Assembly: GCA_029961685.1 (NCBI GenBank)
Contig: JARWKL010000004.1
Span: forward strand, 17,482,348-17,546,347
Source: Aristolochia californica
Lineage: Eukaryota > Streptophyta > Magnoliopsida > Piperales > Aristolochiaceae
Direction: 5' to 3'
DNA: 64,000 nt
Positions within the stretch are counted from its first letter, which is position 1, and every line of letters begins with the position of its first letter. Made by a program: the position numbers and the translations under genes. Below, piece by piece: positions 47,101 to 61,200 of this stretch. The notes under the pieces were generated by a model that saw only the letters and a program-made list of their open reading frames with translations, was not told the DNA's origin and did no database searches.

Positions 47101-50100
47101 ACCGCACGTTCATTTGAGAATTTAGTGAGCATTTGTTGTTCTGATTAAAAGTCTTCGATCCTTGGGTCGTCATTTACATCTTCAACATGTTTCGTGCATT
47201 CGTATCCATATTTAAAACATGTTTGGATCAATTAGAAATCTCTTTCGTATAAAATTTCAAACTACTAGGGGTTGTACTAGTGTAATTTCCGAATCATGGA
47301 AAACAAAACTATGGTGTTCGTTTGTGGTGTGTGGATAAATTTTATTATTTTAAATTTTTTGCAAACAAAAACTCTAAAATTTTCATTTTGTTGAGATCTC
47401 TTTTTGTTTACGAGAGAAAAAAGGGAGAGTGAAAAACTCAAGTTTAAATTTAAAAAAAAAAAATCACATCTAAAATGGAAATGCACAATTGCAAAGAGAA
47501 AAAATTCTTAAAAGTCTCTATAATTTTTACGAATTGTAAACCTCTTTTAGTTTTTATATATTAGGTTTTGCAAACAACGGAAAAAGAGGGGAGAGGGAAT
47601 TTAACTGAGTGTTCACTCCTAATCCACAAGTCATTTCTTACAAAAAAATAGCTCGTTATTCACGATCAATCACCTTACAATGATGTTTGATTGTTAGATC
47701 AACATTTTTTAAGTGGGCAAAAAATTGTATGTTTAGATCAGGTAAATATCCCATTGCATAGTCACTTGAGAAATTATTGAGCATTTGTTGTTCTCCCTAA
47801 AAGTCTTGGATCCTTGGGTCATTTACATCTTAAACATGTTTCGTGCATGCACATGCATACTCAAAACATGATAGGTTCAATTAGCAATCTCTTTCTTTTA
47901 AAATTCGAAGCTATTAGGGGTTGTACTAGTGGAATTTCTCAAACATGGATAACAAAACTTTTTTGTTCGTTTGAGAAGTGTGGATAAATTTTATTCACAT
48001 ATATTTATTATTGTTTTATTTGTTTTTGCATCGATAAACTCTAAAATTTTCATTTTTTGTGATCTATTTGCGTTATCTTTTTTTGCTTACAAGAGAAAAA
48101 AGGGAGAGTGAAAAATCAAGTTTTGATTTTAAAACAAAAATTAACATCTAAAATTGAAATGCAGAAATGCAAAGAGAGATAATTCATAAATTTGTCTATA
48201 TTTTTTACAAATTTTTAAAACTTTTTTGGTTTTTTTATATTATGTTTTGGAAATATCGGAAACAGGGGGAGGGGGGTGGGGGTTGTGGAGGGAGAGATTT
48301 AACTGAGTGTTGACACTTAGTCCACAAGCCATTTCTTACAAAAATATAGATCATTACTCATGATTATTTACAATGATCTATGATTGTTAGATCAACTTTT
48401 TGTAAGTGGGCAACAAATGGGCTGTTTGGATCGGGTAAATATCTAACCGCACGTTCACTTGACAATTTCCTAAACATGGATAACAAAACTTTGGTGTTCG
48501 TTTGTGGCGAGTGGATAATTATTTTTGCACACATTTATTATTTTTTTAAATTTTTTTCATACATAGACTCTAAAATTTTTATTTTTTTGAGATATATTTT
48601 CCTTATCTTTTATTTTTATGAGTGAAAAAAGGGAGACTGAAAAACTCAAGTTTGGATTATAAAACAAAACTTGATATCCAAAGTGGAAATGCACAAATGC
48701 AGAGAGAGATAATTGCACAAAGTTTCTGTAAGTTTTTGGAATTTTAAAACTTTTTTAGTTTTTATATATTAGGTTTTGCAAACATCGAAAAAAGGGGGAG
48801 CAGGGGATTTAACTGAGTGTTGACTTCTAATCCACAAGTCATTTATTACAAAAATATTTCTCTCATCATCAATCACTTTACAGTGATCTATGATTTTTAG
48901 ATCAAATTTTTGTAAATGGGCAAAAAATGGCTTGTTTGGATCGGGTAAATATCAAAATGCACATTCACTTGAGAATTTAATGAACTTTTGTTGTTCTCCT
49001 TAAAAGTATTGGATCCTTGGGTCATTTGCATCTTCAACATGTTTCGTGCATGCATATACTTATTTAAAACATGTTACGATCAATTAGAAATATCTTTCTT
49101 ATAAAATTCCACGCAATTATGGGTGTACTAGTGGAATTTCTCAAATGTGGATAAGAAAACTTTGGAGTTTGTTTTTGGTGTGTGGATAAATTTTCTTTAC
49201 TTACATTTGTTATTGTTTCAAAAATTTTGCGTACATAAACTCTATAATTTTTATTTTTTTGCGATCTATTTGCCTTAACATTTTTTTTTTACAAGAGAAA
49301 AAAGGGAGAGTGAAAAACTCAAGTTTGGATTTAACAAAAAAATTTGACATCTATAATGGCAATGCACAAATGCAGAGGGAGATAATTCCAAAAAAACTCT
49401 TTAAATTTTAGGGAATAGAAAACTCTTTTAGTTTTTATGTTTAAATTTTTTGCATACATAAATTCAAAAATTATCATTTTGTTGCGATCTATTTGGCTTA
49501 TCTTTTTTTGTTTATGAGAGAAAAAAGAGAGAGTGAAAAACCCAAGTTTTGATTTTAAAACAAAACTTGACATAAAAAATGGAAATGCATAAATGAAGAG
49601 AGAGATAATTCCAAAAATTCTCTAAAATTTTTAGAGATTGTAAAACTCCTTTATTATTTATATATTAGGCTTTGTAAACATCAGAAAAAAGGGGGGAGCG
49701 GGGGATTTAATTGAGAGTTGTCTCCTAATCCAAGAGTCATTTCTTAAAAAAATATAGTTCATTACTCATGATCAATTACTTTACAATTATCTATGATTGT
49801 TAGATCAACTTTTTGTAAGTGGCCAACAAATGGCTTGTTTGGATTGGGTAAATATCCCACCACACATTCACTTGAGAATTTAAAAAGCATTTGTTATTCG
49901 CTTTAAAAGTCTTGGATCCTTGGGTCATTTGCATCTTCGACATGTTTCATGCATGCATATCTATATTTAAAACATATTATGATCAATTAGAAATCTCTTG
50001 CTTATAAAATTCCAAGCTATTAGTGGTTGTACTAGTGGAATTTCCATAACATGGATAACAAAACGTTGGTGTTTGATTGTAGAGTGCGGATCAATTTCTA

Positions 50101-50336
50101 TACTTACATTTATTATTGTTTTAAATTTTTTGCGTATATCAACTCAAAAATTTTCATTTTGTTGTTATCTTTTTGCCTTATATTTTTTTGTTTATGAGAG
50201 AAAAAAAGGAGAGTGAAAAACTCAAGTTTGGATTTTAGAACAAAACTTTAAAACTAAAATGAAAATGCACAAATGCAGAGAGAGATAATTCCAAAAAGTC
50301 TCTGTAATTTTTAGGGATTATAAAACTCTTTTATTT

Positions 50337-50361
50337 TATATATATATATATATATATATAT
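50337..50361. repeat. (TA)n microsatellite, about 12 units
   Basis: Expansion of the TTTTATATATTAGG site of a satellite monomer. Confidence 0.9.
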
Positions 50362-53300
50362 GATTTTGTAAACATCGAAAAAAAGGAGAGTAGGGGATTT
50401 AACTGAGTGTTGTCTCCTAATCCACAAGTCATTTTTCACAAAAGTATAGCTCGTTACTCTTGATCAATCACTTTACAATTATCTATGATTGTTTGATCCA
50501 GTTTTTTTGTAAATGGGCAAAAAATAAGCTTGTTTGGATCGGGTAAATATCTCTCTGCACGTCCACTTGAGAATTTAATGACAATATGTTTTTCTCCTTA
50601 AAATTCTTGGATCCATGGGTCATTTGCGTATTCAACATGTTTTGTTTATGCATATCCATATTTAAAACTGGTTAGGATCAATTAGAAATCTCTTTCCTAT
50701 AAAATTCCAAGCTATTTGGGGTTGTACTAGTGAATTTTCCAAACATGGATAACAAAACTTTAGTATTCATTTTTGGTGTGTGGATAAATTTTTTTTACTT
50801 ACATTTTATTATTTTTTAAAATTTTTTGCATAAACTCTAAAATTTGTATTTTATTGCTATCTATTTTCCTTATCTTTTTTTGTTTGTGAGAGAAAAAAGG
50901 GAGAGTGAAAAACTCAAATTTGGATAATAATACAAAACTTTGCATCTAAATTGGAAATGCACAAATGCAGAGATAGATAATTCTGAAAAGTATCAGTAAT
51001 TTTAAGGGATTGTAAAACTCTTTTAGTTTTTATATAATAGGTTTTTCAAAAATCAGAAAAAGGGGGGAGCGGGGGATTTAATTGAGTGTAGTCTCCTAAT
51101 CTATAAGTCCTTTCATACAAAAATGTAGCTCCTTACTCATGATCAATCACTTTTTTTGTAAATGGGCAAAAAAATGGTTTGTTTGGATCGGTTAAATATC
51201 CCACCATAGGTTCACTTTAGAATTTAATGAGCATATGCCGTTCTCCTTAAAAGTCTTGGATCCTTGAGTCATTTGCATCTTCGACATGTTTCATGCATGC
51301 ATATCCATATTTAAAACATGTTAGGATCAATTAGAAATCTCTTTCTTATAAAATTCCAAGCTATTAGGGGTTGGACTAGTGGAATTTCCAAAACATGGAT
51401 AACGAAACTTTTGTATTCGTTTTTGTGTGTGGATAAATTTTGTTTACTAATATTTATTATTTTTTTAAATTTTTTGCATACATAAACTCTAAAATTTTCA
51501 TTTTTTTGAGATTTATTTGCCTTATCTTTTTTTGTTTACGAGAAAAAAATGGGAGAGTGAAAAACTCAAGTTTGGATTTTAAAACAAATCTTGACATAAA
51601 AAATGGAAATTCACAATGCAGAGAGAGATAATCCCAAAAAGTCTCTACAATTTTTAGATATCGTAAAACTCTTTTATTTTTATGTATTAGGTTTTGCAAA
51701 CATCGGAAAAAGTGGGGAGCAGGGGATTTAACTGAGTGTTCACTCCTAATCCACAAGTTATTTCTTACAAAAAAATAGTTCTTTACTCATCATCAATAAA
51801 TTTAAAATGGTCTATGATTGTTTGATCAATTTTTTTGTAAATAAAAAAAAATGGCTTGTTTGGATCGGGTAAATATCCCTCCGCACGTTCACTTGAGAAT
51901 TTAATGTGCATTTGTTGTTCTTCATAAAAGTCTTTGATCCTGCGGTCATTTGCATCTTCACCATGTTTCGTGTATGGATATCCATATTTAAAATATATTA
52001 GGATCAATTAGAAATCTCCATCTTATAAAATTCCAAAATATTAGGGGTTGTACTAGTGGAATTTCCCAAAAATGGCTAACAAACCATTGGTGTTCTTTTG
52101 AGGTGTGTGGATAAATATTCTTTACTTACACTATTATTGTTTTAAATTTTTTGCATACATAAACTATAAAATTTTCATTTTGTTTTATTCTATTTGCCTT
52201 ATCTTTTTTTGTTTACAAGAGAAAAAATGAAGAGTGAAAAACTCATGTTTGTATTTTAAACCAAAATTGACATCTAAAATGGAAATGCACAAATGCAGAG
52301 AGAGATAATTCCAAAAAATCTTTATAATTTTTAGGGATTTTAAAACTCTTTTAGTTTTTTATATTAGGTTTTAACATCAGAAAAAAGGAGGGGGAGGATG
52401 GGGGATTTAACTAAGTGTTGATTCCTAATCCACAAATCATTTCGTACAAAAATATAGCTCGTTACTCATGATAAATCACTTTACAATGATCTATGATTGT
52501 TAGATCAATTTTTTTTATAAATGGGCAAAAAATGGCTTGTTTGCATCATGTAAGTATCCCTCCGCACGTACATCTTTTAATTTAATGAGCATTCGTTGTT
52601 CTCCTTAAAAGTCATGGATCCTTGGGTCATTTGTATCTCCAACTTGTTTTGTGCATCTATATCCATATTTAAAGTATGTTAAGTTCTTCATCATGTTTCA
52701 TGCATGCATATCCATTTTTGAAACATGGTAGGATCAATTAGAAATCTCTTATAAAATTTCAAGCAATTAGGGATTGTACTAGTAAAATTTGCCAAACATG
52801 GATAAATAAACTTTTATATTCGTTTGTGGTGTGTGGATAAATTTTATTTGTTTACATTTATTATTGTTTTAAATTTTTTGCATGCATAAACTCTTAAATT
52901 TTCATTTTGTTGCGATCTATTTGCCATATCTTTTTTTGGTTACTAGAGAAAAAATGGAGAGTGAAAAACTCAAGTTTGGATTTTAAAACAAAACTTGACA
53001 TCTACAATGGAAATGCACAAATGCAGAGAGACATAATTCCAAAAAGTTTCCATAATTTTTAAGGATTGTAACTCTTTTAACTTTTACATATTTGGTTTTT
53101 CAAGCATCGAAAAAAGGGTGGAGTGGGGGATTTAATTGATTGTTGACTCCTAATCCACAAGTAATTTCTTAAAAAAATATAGCTCGTTACTCATGATCAA
53201 TCAGTTTCCAATGTTCTATGATTGTTAGATCAATTTTTTGTCAGTGGCCAACAAATGGCTTGTTGGGATCGGGTAAATATCCCACTGCACATTCACTTGA

Positions 53301-56300
53301 GAATTTATTGAGCATTTGTTGTTTGCCTTAAAAGTCAAGGATCCTTGGGTCATTTGCATCTTCAACATGTTTCAGGCATGTATATCTATATTTAAAACAT
53401 GTTAGGATCAATTAGAAATCTCTTTCTTATAAAATTCCAAGCATTTAGGGGTTGTACTAGTGGAATTTCCCAAACATGGATAACAAAACCTTGGTATTCA
53501 TTTTTGGTGTGCGGATAAATTTTGTTTCCTTAGATTTATTATTGTTTTTAAAATTTTTTCATACATAAAGTCTAAAATTTTCATTTTCTTGCGATCTATT
53601 TGACTTATCTTTTTTTGTTTACGAGAGAAAAAAGGGAAAGTGAAAAACTCAAGTTTTAACTTTAAAAAAAAAAACTTGACATTAAAAATGGTAATGCTCA
53701 AAGGCAGAGAGAGATTATTCCAAAATGTCTCTCTAATTTTTAGGGATTGTAAAAATCTTTTAGTTTTTAAGTGTTAGGTTTTGCAAACATCGAAAAAAGG
53801 GGGGAGGGGGGATTTAATTGAGTGTTGACTCCTAATCCACATGTAATTTCTTAAAAAAAATATAGCTCGTTACTCCTAATTAAAAACTTTTAAAAGTTCT
53901 ATAATTGTTAAATCAACTTTTTGTCAGTGACCAACAAATGGCTTGTTTGGATCGGGTAAATATCCCACCGCACGTTCACTTTATAATTTATGTTGTTTGC
54001 CTTAAAATTCTTGGATCCTTGGGTTTTTTTGCATCTTCAACATGTTTCATGCATGTATACCTATATTTAAAACATGTTAGGCTCAATTAGAAATCTCTTT
54101 CTTATAAGATTCCAAGCTATTAGGGGTTGTACTAGTGGAATATCCCAAACATGGATAATAAAATTTTGGTGTTCATTTGTGGTGTGTGGATCAATTTTAT
54201 ATACTTACATTTATTATTTTTTTAAATTTTTTGCATACATAAACTCTAAATTTTTCATTTTGCTGTGATCTATTTGCCCTATCTTTTTTTCTTTATCAGA
54301 GAAAAAAGGGAGATTGAAAAACCCACGTTTTGATTTTAAAACAAAACTTAAAAAAAAGGAAATGCACAAATGGATAGAGAGATAATTCCAAAAATTCTCT
54401 ATAATTTTTAGGGATTTTGAAACTCTTTTATTATTTATATATTTGGTTTTGCAAATATCGGAAAAATGGGGGAGCGGGGGATTTAACTGAGTGTTGACTC
54501 CTAATCCACAAGTCATTTCTTTCAAAAATATGGCTCTTTACTCATGATCAATTACATTACAATGATCTATGAATGTTAGATCAACTTTGTTAGTACATAG
54601 GCAAAAAATAGCTTGTTTGGATCGGGTAAATATCCCACCTTACGTTCACGTGAGAATTTATTGAGCATTTGTTGTTCTCCTTAAAATTCTTGGATCCTTG
54701 GGTCATTTGCATCTTCAACATGTTTTGTGTATGCATATACATATTTAAAACATATTAGGATCAATTAGGAATCTTCTTCTTATAAAATGCCATGCTACTA
54801 GGGGTTGATCTAGAGGAATTTCCTAAACATGGATAACAAAACTTCGGTGTTGGTTTGTGGTGAGTGGAAATTTTCTTAATTAAATTTATTATTGTTTTAA
54901 TTTCCTCACATATATAACCTCTAAAATTGTCATTTTGTTTACAAGAGAAAAATGGGAGTGTGAAAAACACAACTTTGGATTTAAAAACTAAACTTGACAT
55001 CTAAAATGGAAATGCACAAATAAAGAGAGAGACAATTCCAAAAAGTCTCTATATTTTTAGGAATTGTAAAACTCTTTTAGTTTTTATGTATTTAGTTTTT
55101 AAAACATCAGAAAAAGAAGGGAACGGGGGATTTAACTAAATGTTGACTCCTAATCCACAAGTCATTTCTTAAAAAAATATAGCTCGATACTCATGATCAA
55201 TCACTTTACAATGTTCTATGACTGTTAGATCAACTTTTTGTAAGTAGTCAACAAATGGCTTGTTTGGATCTAGTAAATATCCCACCGCACGTTCACTTGA
55301 GAATTTAATAAGTATTTGTTGTTTGCCTTAAAAGTATTGGATCCTTGGGTCATTTGCATCTTCAACATGTTTCATGCATGCAAATCTATATTTAAAACAT
55401 GTTAGGATCAATTAGAAATCTCTTTCTTTTAAAATTCCAAGCCATTAGGGGTAGTACTAGTGGAATTTCCCAAACCTGGATAACAAAACTTTCGTGTTAG
55501 TTTGTGGTGTGTGGATCAATTTCTATACTTACATTTATTATTGTTTTAATTTTTTGGCATACATAAATTCTAAAATTTTTATTTGGTTGCGATCTATTTG
55601 CCTTATCTTTTTTTATTTACGAGAGAAAAAAGGGAGAGTGAAAAACTCAAGTTTGGATTTTAAAACAAAACTTGACTTCTAAAATGGAAACGCACAAATG
55701 CAGAGAGAGATAATTCTAAAAAATCTTAGTAATTTTTAGTGATTTTAAAAATCTTTTGTTTTTATATATATGATTTTATAAACATTAGAAAAAAGGGGGG
55801 AGTGAGGGATTTAAACTGAGTATTTTCTCCTAATCCACAAGTCATTTCTTACAAAAATGTAGCTTGTTTCTAATGATAAATCACTCTATGATTGTTGGAT
55901 CCACTTTTTTTTTGTAAATGGGCAAAACATTGGCTTGTTTGGATTGGGTAAAAATCCCACTGCACGTTCACTTTAGAATTTAATGAGAATATATTGTTCT
56001 CCTTAAAAGTCTTAGATCCTTGTGTCATTTGCATCTTCAACATGTTTCATCCATGCATATCCATATTTAAAACATGTTAGGAACAATTAGAAATCTCTTC
56101 CTTATAAAATTCCTAGTTATTAGGGGTTGTACTAGTGGAATTTCCCAAACATGGATAACAATACTTTGTTATTTGTTTTTGGTGTGTGGATAAATTTTAT
56201 TAACTTACAATTATAATTGATTTAATTTTTTTGCATACATAAACTCTAAAAGTTTCATTTTGTTGCGATCTATTTGCCTTTTCACTTTTTGTTTACGAGA

Positions 56301-57148
56301 GAAAAAAGTGAGAGTGAAAAACTCAAGTTTGAATTTTAAAACAAAACTTGACTTCAAAAATGGAAATGCACAAATGCAGAGAGAGATAATTCTGAAAAGT
56401 CTCTGTAATTTTTAGGGATTGTAAAACTCTTTTAGTTTTTATATATATGATTTTGCAAACATCGAAAAAAGGGGGGAGCGGGGGATTTAACTGATGTTGC
56501 CTCCTAATCCGCAAGTAACTTCTAAAAAACATGTAGCTCGTTACTCAAGATCCATCACTTTATGATTGTTAGATCAACTTTTTTGTTTCAAATGGGCAAA
56601 AAATTGGTTTGTTTGGATCGGGTAAATATCCCACCGCAAGTTCACTTGAGTATTTAATGAGTATTCTTTATTGTCCTTAAAAGTCGTGGATCCTTGGGTC
56701 ATTTGCATCTTGAACATGTTTCGTGCATGCATATCCATATTTAAAACATGTTAGGATCAATTAGAAATCTCTTTCTTATAAAATTCCAAGCTTTTAGGGG
56801 GGTTGTACTAGTAGAAATTTCCAAACATGGATAACAAAACTTTTGTATTTTTTTTTTTTTTGGTGTGTAGATAATTTTTTTTACTTACATCTATTATTGG
56901 TTTAAACTTTTTGCATTCATAAACTCCAAAATTTTCAATTAGTTGCGATCTATTTGTTTTATCTTTTTTTGCTTACAAGAGAAAAAATGAAGAGTGAAAA
57001 ACTCAAGATTGGATTTTAAAACAAAACTTGACATCTAAAATGGAAATGCACAAAAGCAGAGAAGCAGAGAGAGATAATTCCAAAAAATCTCTGTAATTTT
57101 TAGGGAGTATAAAACTCTTTTAGTTTTTTTTATATTAGGTTTTTTCAA

Positions 57149-57536
57149 TGTCGGAAGATGGGTTTAAGCCCACGAGCTCAAGACAAGAAGCCCACACGTC
57201 AAAGGAGTGGCATATGTGTAAAATATGGTACTTTTCATAAAGATGGCATAGAAGTGTAAATATGTGCTCCTTTTATGTCTTTTGTTTCATCAAGTTGTAG
57301 CACTAAGGGCATTGTAAAACTATAAATAAAGGCATTGGCTAAGAGGTAGGGCATTGAAGCACTCTCCTCTCTTTCCACAAATTCGTCCAGCCCTCATTTT
57401 TCTTTTTGACGCAACCCTCGTCTCCCTTAATCCAAACTTTCTCCTTCCTCGTTCTTCTTCTCTTCTCCTTCTCTCTTCTTCTTCTTCTTCTTTCTCATTG
57501 ATCTAAAGTTCCTTTCATGAGATCCTAAATTCTACA
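57149..57536 (+). repeat. LTR of an unrelated plant LTR retroelement (388 bp)
   Basis: Starts TGTCGGAAG, ends TTCTACA, and is followed directly by a primer site. Contains a TATA box (57321-57330) and a CTT-rich tract (about 57448-57495) near its 3' end. The length and Met-tRNA primer would suit Ty1/copia or a small TRIM-type element. Without coding sequence the superfamily cannot be decided. Confidence 0.8.
57321..57330 (+). promoter_or_regulatory. TATA box in the 388-bp LTR
   Basis: TATAAATAAA about 170 bp into the LTR, a normal place for an LTR promoter. Inferred from sequence only. Confidence 0.5.
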
Positions 57537-57548
57537 TGGTATCAGAGC
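57537..57548 (+). other. Primer binding site, initiator Met-tRNA
   Basis: TGGTATCAGAGC directly after the LTR; perfect match to the usual plant site. Confidence 0.9.
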
Positions 57549-58211
57549 AAGGAGTTTAGGATCTCTCTTCATGGAGTTATTATGAAATCTATTCAGGAAG
57601 TTGTAAAAGGCGTTCAGTCATAAAGAGATAAGTTCATGCTCTTCTTATTTACGTTTTTTTTTGTTTCTTTTTCTTATTTACATACTCCTTTTTACTGTTT
57701 TTCTTTACTTCTTTTATTTTGAATCACATCAAGTCAAGATAAATTTTTATATGTTGTAAAGATTTATTTCTATGATTAAATTGATGTTATAATCTTGGCT
57801 CCTTGTAAATCAATTACAAGAGTGATCAAGATCATTTGCTGTTTACATCTTTTTAAGATTGATGGGTAAAATTCACTTACCTTTATGTAATTTGAATCCA
57901 TCTCATTTGAGGTAGAATTCCAGCATATGTTTCTATATCTTCTCCTACTTAAGGTTGCTCATGGGTTTGTGTTATGTTGTTGGATGCCCATTATATGTTT
58001 GATGAAATTCTAGCAGTCATTTACCCTTTGTAGTTCCTTTTTTTTTAACTTCAACAATTGAAATTTTTTTATGTTGAAGTCTCCCATGAGCTAAAGATAA
58101 ATCTCTTCCAAGTGTCTTGGTTTGCTGTTTAATCTTCTCTAAATTTTTGTCTATTGCTCGTTTGTGTTGGAGTTTGGATTAAGGCCTAATCGGTTGCATC
58201 TACTTTCTTCT
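57549..58211 (+). mobile_element. Internal fragment of the LTR element, non-coding
   Basis: About 660 bp of leader-like sequence without a reading frame of note. No second LTR, no polypurine tract and no target duplication are seen. The piece ends at 58211, where satellite resumes. The satellite phase at both sides is nearly the same (AACTCTTTTAG... on the left, AAATCATTTATT... on the right, about 30 bp overlapping), so the 3' part was lost by deletion or exchange. Confidence 0.65.
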
Positions 58212-61200
58212 CAAATCATTTATTTTTTATAAATAAGGTTTTGCAAACATCGGAAAAAGGGGGAGCGGGGGATTTGACCGAGTGTTGACTCCTAATCTAC
58301 AAGTTATTTCTTACAAAAATATAGCTCGTTACTCATGATCAATCACTTTACTGAGATCTATGATTGTTAGGTCAACTTTTTGTTACTGGGCAAAAAATGG
58401 ATTGTTTGGATCGGGTAAATATCCCACTGCACCTTCAGTTGAGAATTTAATGAGCATTTGTTGTTCTCCTTAAAAGTCTTCCATCCTTGGGGGTCATTTG
58501 TATCTTCAACATTTTTCGTGCATGCATATTCATATTTAAAACATGTTAGGATCAATTAGAAATCTCTTTCTTATAAAAATTGCAAGCTATTAGGGGTTGT
58601 ACTTGTGGAATTTCCCAAACATGCGTAACAAAACATTGGTGTTCATTTGTGGTGTGTTGATAAGTTTTCTTTATATACATTTATTATTGTTTTAAATTTT
58701 TTTCATACATAAACTCTAAAATTTTCATTTTGTTGTGATATATTTGCCTTATCTTTCTTAGTAAAAGTGCTTAGGGGTTGTACTAGCGGAATTGGGTTGT
58801 ACTAGCGGAATTTCCCAAACATGGATCACAAAACTTTGGTGTTCGTTTGTGGTGTGTGGATAAATTTTCTTTACTTATAGTTATTATTATTTTAATTTTT
58901 TTGCATACATAAGCTGTAAAATTTTCATTTTGTTGCGAGTTATTTCTCATATCATTTTTTGTTTACGAGAGAAAAAAGGAAGAGTGAAATCTCAAGTTTG
59001 GATTTTATATATAACGTTTTGAAAACATCATAAAAAGGGAGAACGGGGGATTTAACTCAGTGTTGACTCCTAATCTAAAAGTTATTTCTTACAAAAATAT
59101 AGCTCGTTACATATGATCAATAAATTTATAATGATCTATAATTGTTAGATCAAATTTTTGTAAATGAATACAAAATGGCTTGTTTGGATCGGGTAAATAT
59201 CCCACCGCAAGTTCACTTAAGAATTTAATGAGCATTTGTTATTCTACTTGAAAGTCTTGGTTCCTTGGATCATTTGCATCTTCAACATGTTTCATGCATG
59301 CATATCCATATTTAAAACATGTTAGGATCAATTAGAAATCTCTTTCTTATAAAATACCAAGCTATTAGGGGTTGTACTAGTGGAATTTCGCAAACATGGA
59401 TAACAAGAATTTGGTGTTAGTTTGTGGTGAGTGGATAAATTTTCTTGACATACATTTATAATTGATTTAAATTTTTTTCATACATAAACTCTAAAATTTT
59501 ATTTTTGTTGCGATATATTTCCTTTATCTTTTTTTGTTTAAGATGAGAAAAAAGGGAGAGTGAAAAACTCAAGTTTGGATTTTAAAAAAAAACTTGACAT
59601 CTAAAATGAAAATGCACAAATGCAAAGAGATAATTCCAAAAAGTGTCTATAATTTTTAGTGATAGTAAAACTCTTTTAGTTTTTATATATTACGTTTTGA
59701 AAACATCGAAAAAAGGGGGAGTAGGGGATTCAACTGAGTGAAGACTCCTAATCCACAAGTCATTTCTTACATAAATGTAGCTTGTTACTCATGACCAATC
59801 ACTTTACACTGATCTATGATTGTTAGATCAATTTTTTTCATAAATGGGCAAAAAATGGCTTGTTTGGATCGGGTAAATATCCCACCGCATGTTCAATTGA
59901 GAATTTAATGAGCATTTGTTGTTTTCCTTAAAAGTCTTTGATCCTTGGATCATTTGCATCTTCAACATGTTTCTGGCATGCATATTCATATTTAGAACAA
60001 ATTTGGATCAAATAGGAATATCTTTCATATAAAATTCCAAGCTATTAGTGGTTGTACTAGTGGAATTTTTAAAAAATAGATAACAAAACTTTGGTGTTCA
60101 TTTGTGGTGTGTGGATAAATTTTCTCTACTTACATTTATTATTCTTTTAATTTTTTTTGCATACATAAACTCTGAAATTTTCGTTTTGGAGTGATCTATT
60201 TGCCTAATATTTTTTTGTTTACTAGAGAAAAAAGGGAGAGTGAAAAAACTTATGTTTGAATTTTAAAACAAAACTTGACGTCTAAAATCGAAATATAAAA
60301 ATACAGAGAGAGATAATTCCAAAAAGTATCTGTAATTTTTTGGGAATGTAAAACTCTTTATTTTCTATAAATTAGGTTTATCAAACATCGAAAAAAGGGG
60401 GTAGCGGGGGATTTAACCGCATATTGACTCCTACTCCACAAGTCATTTCTTACAAAATTATAGCTCGTTACTCATGATCAATCACTTTACAGAGATCTAT
60501 GATTGTTAGATCAACATTTTGTAAATGGACAAAAATGGCTTGTTTGGATCGGGTAAATACCCCACTAGACTTTCACTAGAGAATTTAATGAGCATTTGTG
60601 GTTCTCCTTTAAAGTCTTGGATCTTGCCGGTCATTTTCATGTTCCCTATGTTTTGTACATGCATATCCGTATTTCAAACATGTTAAGATCAATTTAAATC
60701 TCTTTCTCATAAAATTCCAAGCTATTAGGGGTTGTACTAGTGCAAACATGGATAACAAAACCTTGGTGTTTGTTTGTGGTGTGTCGATAAATTTTCTTCA
60801 CTTATATTTGTTATTTTTTCAAAAAATTTGCATACATAAACTCTAAATTTTTCATTTTTGTACGATCTATTTGATTTTTCTTTTTTGGTTTACTAGAGAA
60901 AAAAGGGAGAGTGAAAAATTCAAGTTTGGATTTTAAGACAACACTTGACATAAAAATGGAAATGCACAAATGCAGAGAGAGATAATTTCAAAAACACTCT
61001 TTAATTTTTAGGGATTGTAAAACTTTTTTGGTTTTTATATATTAGGTTTTGCAAACATAAAAAAAAAGAGGGGAGCGGGGGATTTAGCAGAATGTTGACT
61101 CATAATCCACAAATCATTTCTTACAAAACATTAGCTTTTTACTCATGATCAATCACTTTACAAGGATCTATGATTGTTACATCAAATTTCTTTAAATGGG

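Larger units (their letters stand above)
33746..57148 (-). repeat. Satellite array, subfamily B, first block (about 34 monomers)
   Basis: Monomers of about 677-680 bp on the minus strand. Plus-strand landmark GGATCC/variant at 34000, 34679, 35356, 36034, 36724, 37403, 38345, 39018, 39697, 40378, 41060, 41735, 42408, 43090, 43766, 44445, 45128, 45808, 46489, 47158, 47809, then 49011, 49914, 50609, 51258, 51935, 52616, 53338, 54012, 54691, 55339, 56013 and 56688. Compared with A it has an extra segment (TTAGGATCAATTAG on plus), TCGGGTAAATATCCCACCGC, and a purine run GAGAGAAAAAAGGGAGAGTG. Small minus- and plus-strand frames recur with the repeat and look like chance. No genes seen. Confidence 0.95.

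Noticed and set aside
57600..58210. Host gene fragment in the non-satellite piece
   Set aside because: No frame of note, and it directly follows an LTR and primer site, so it is element leader.
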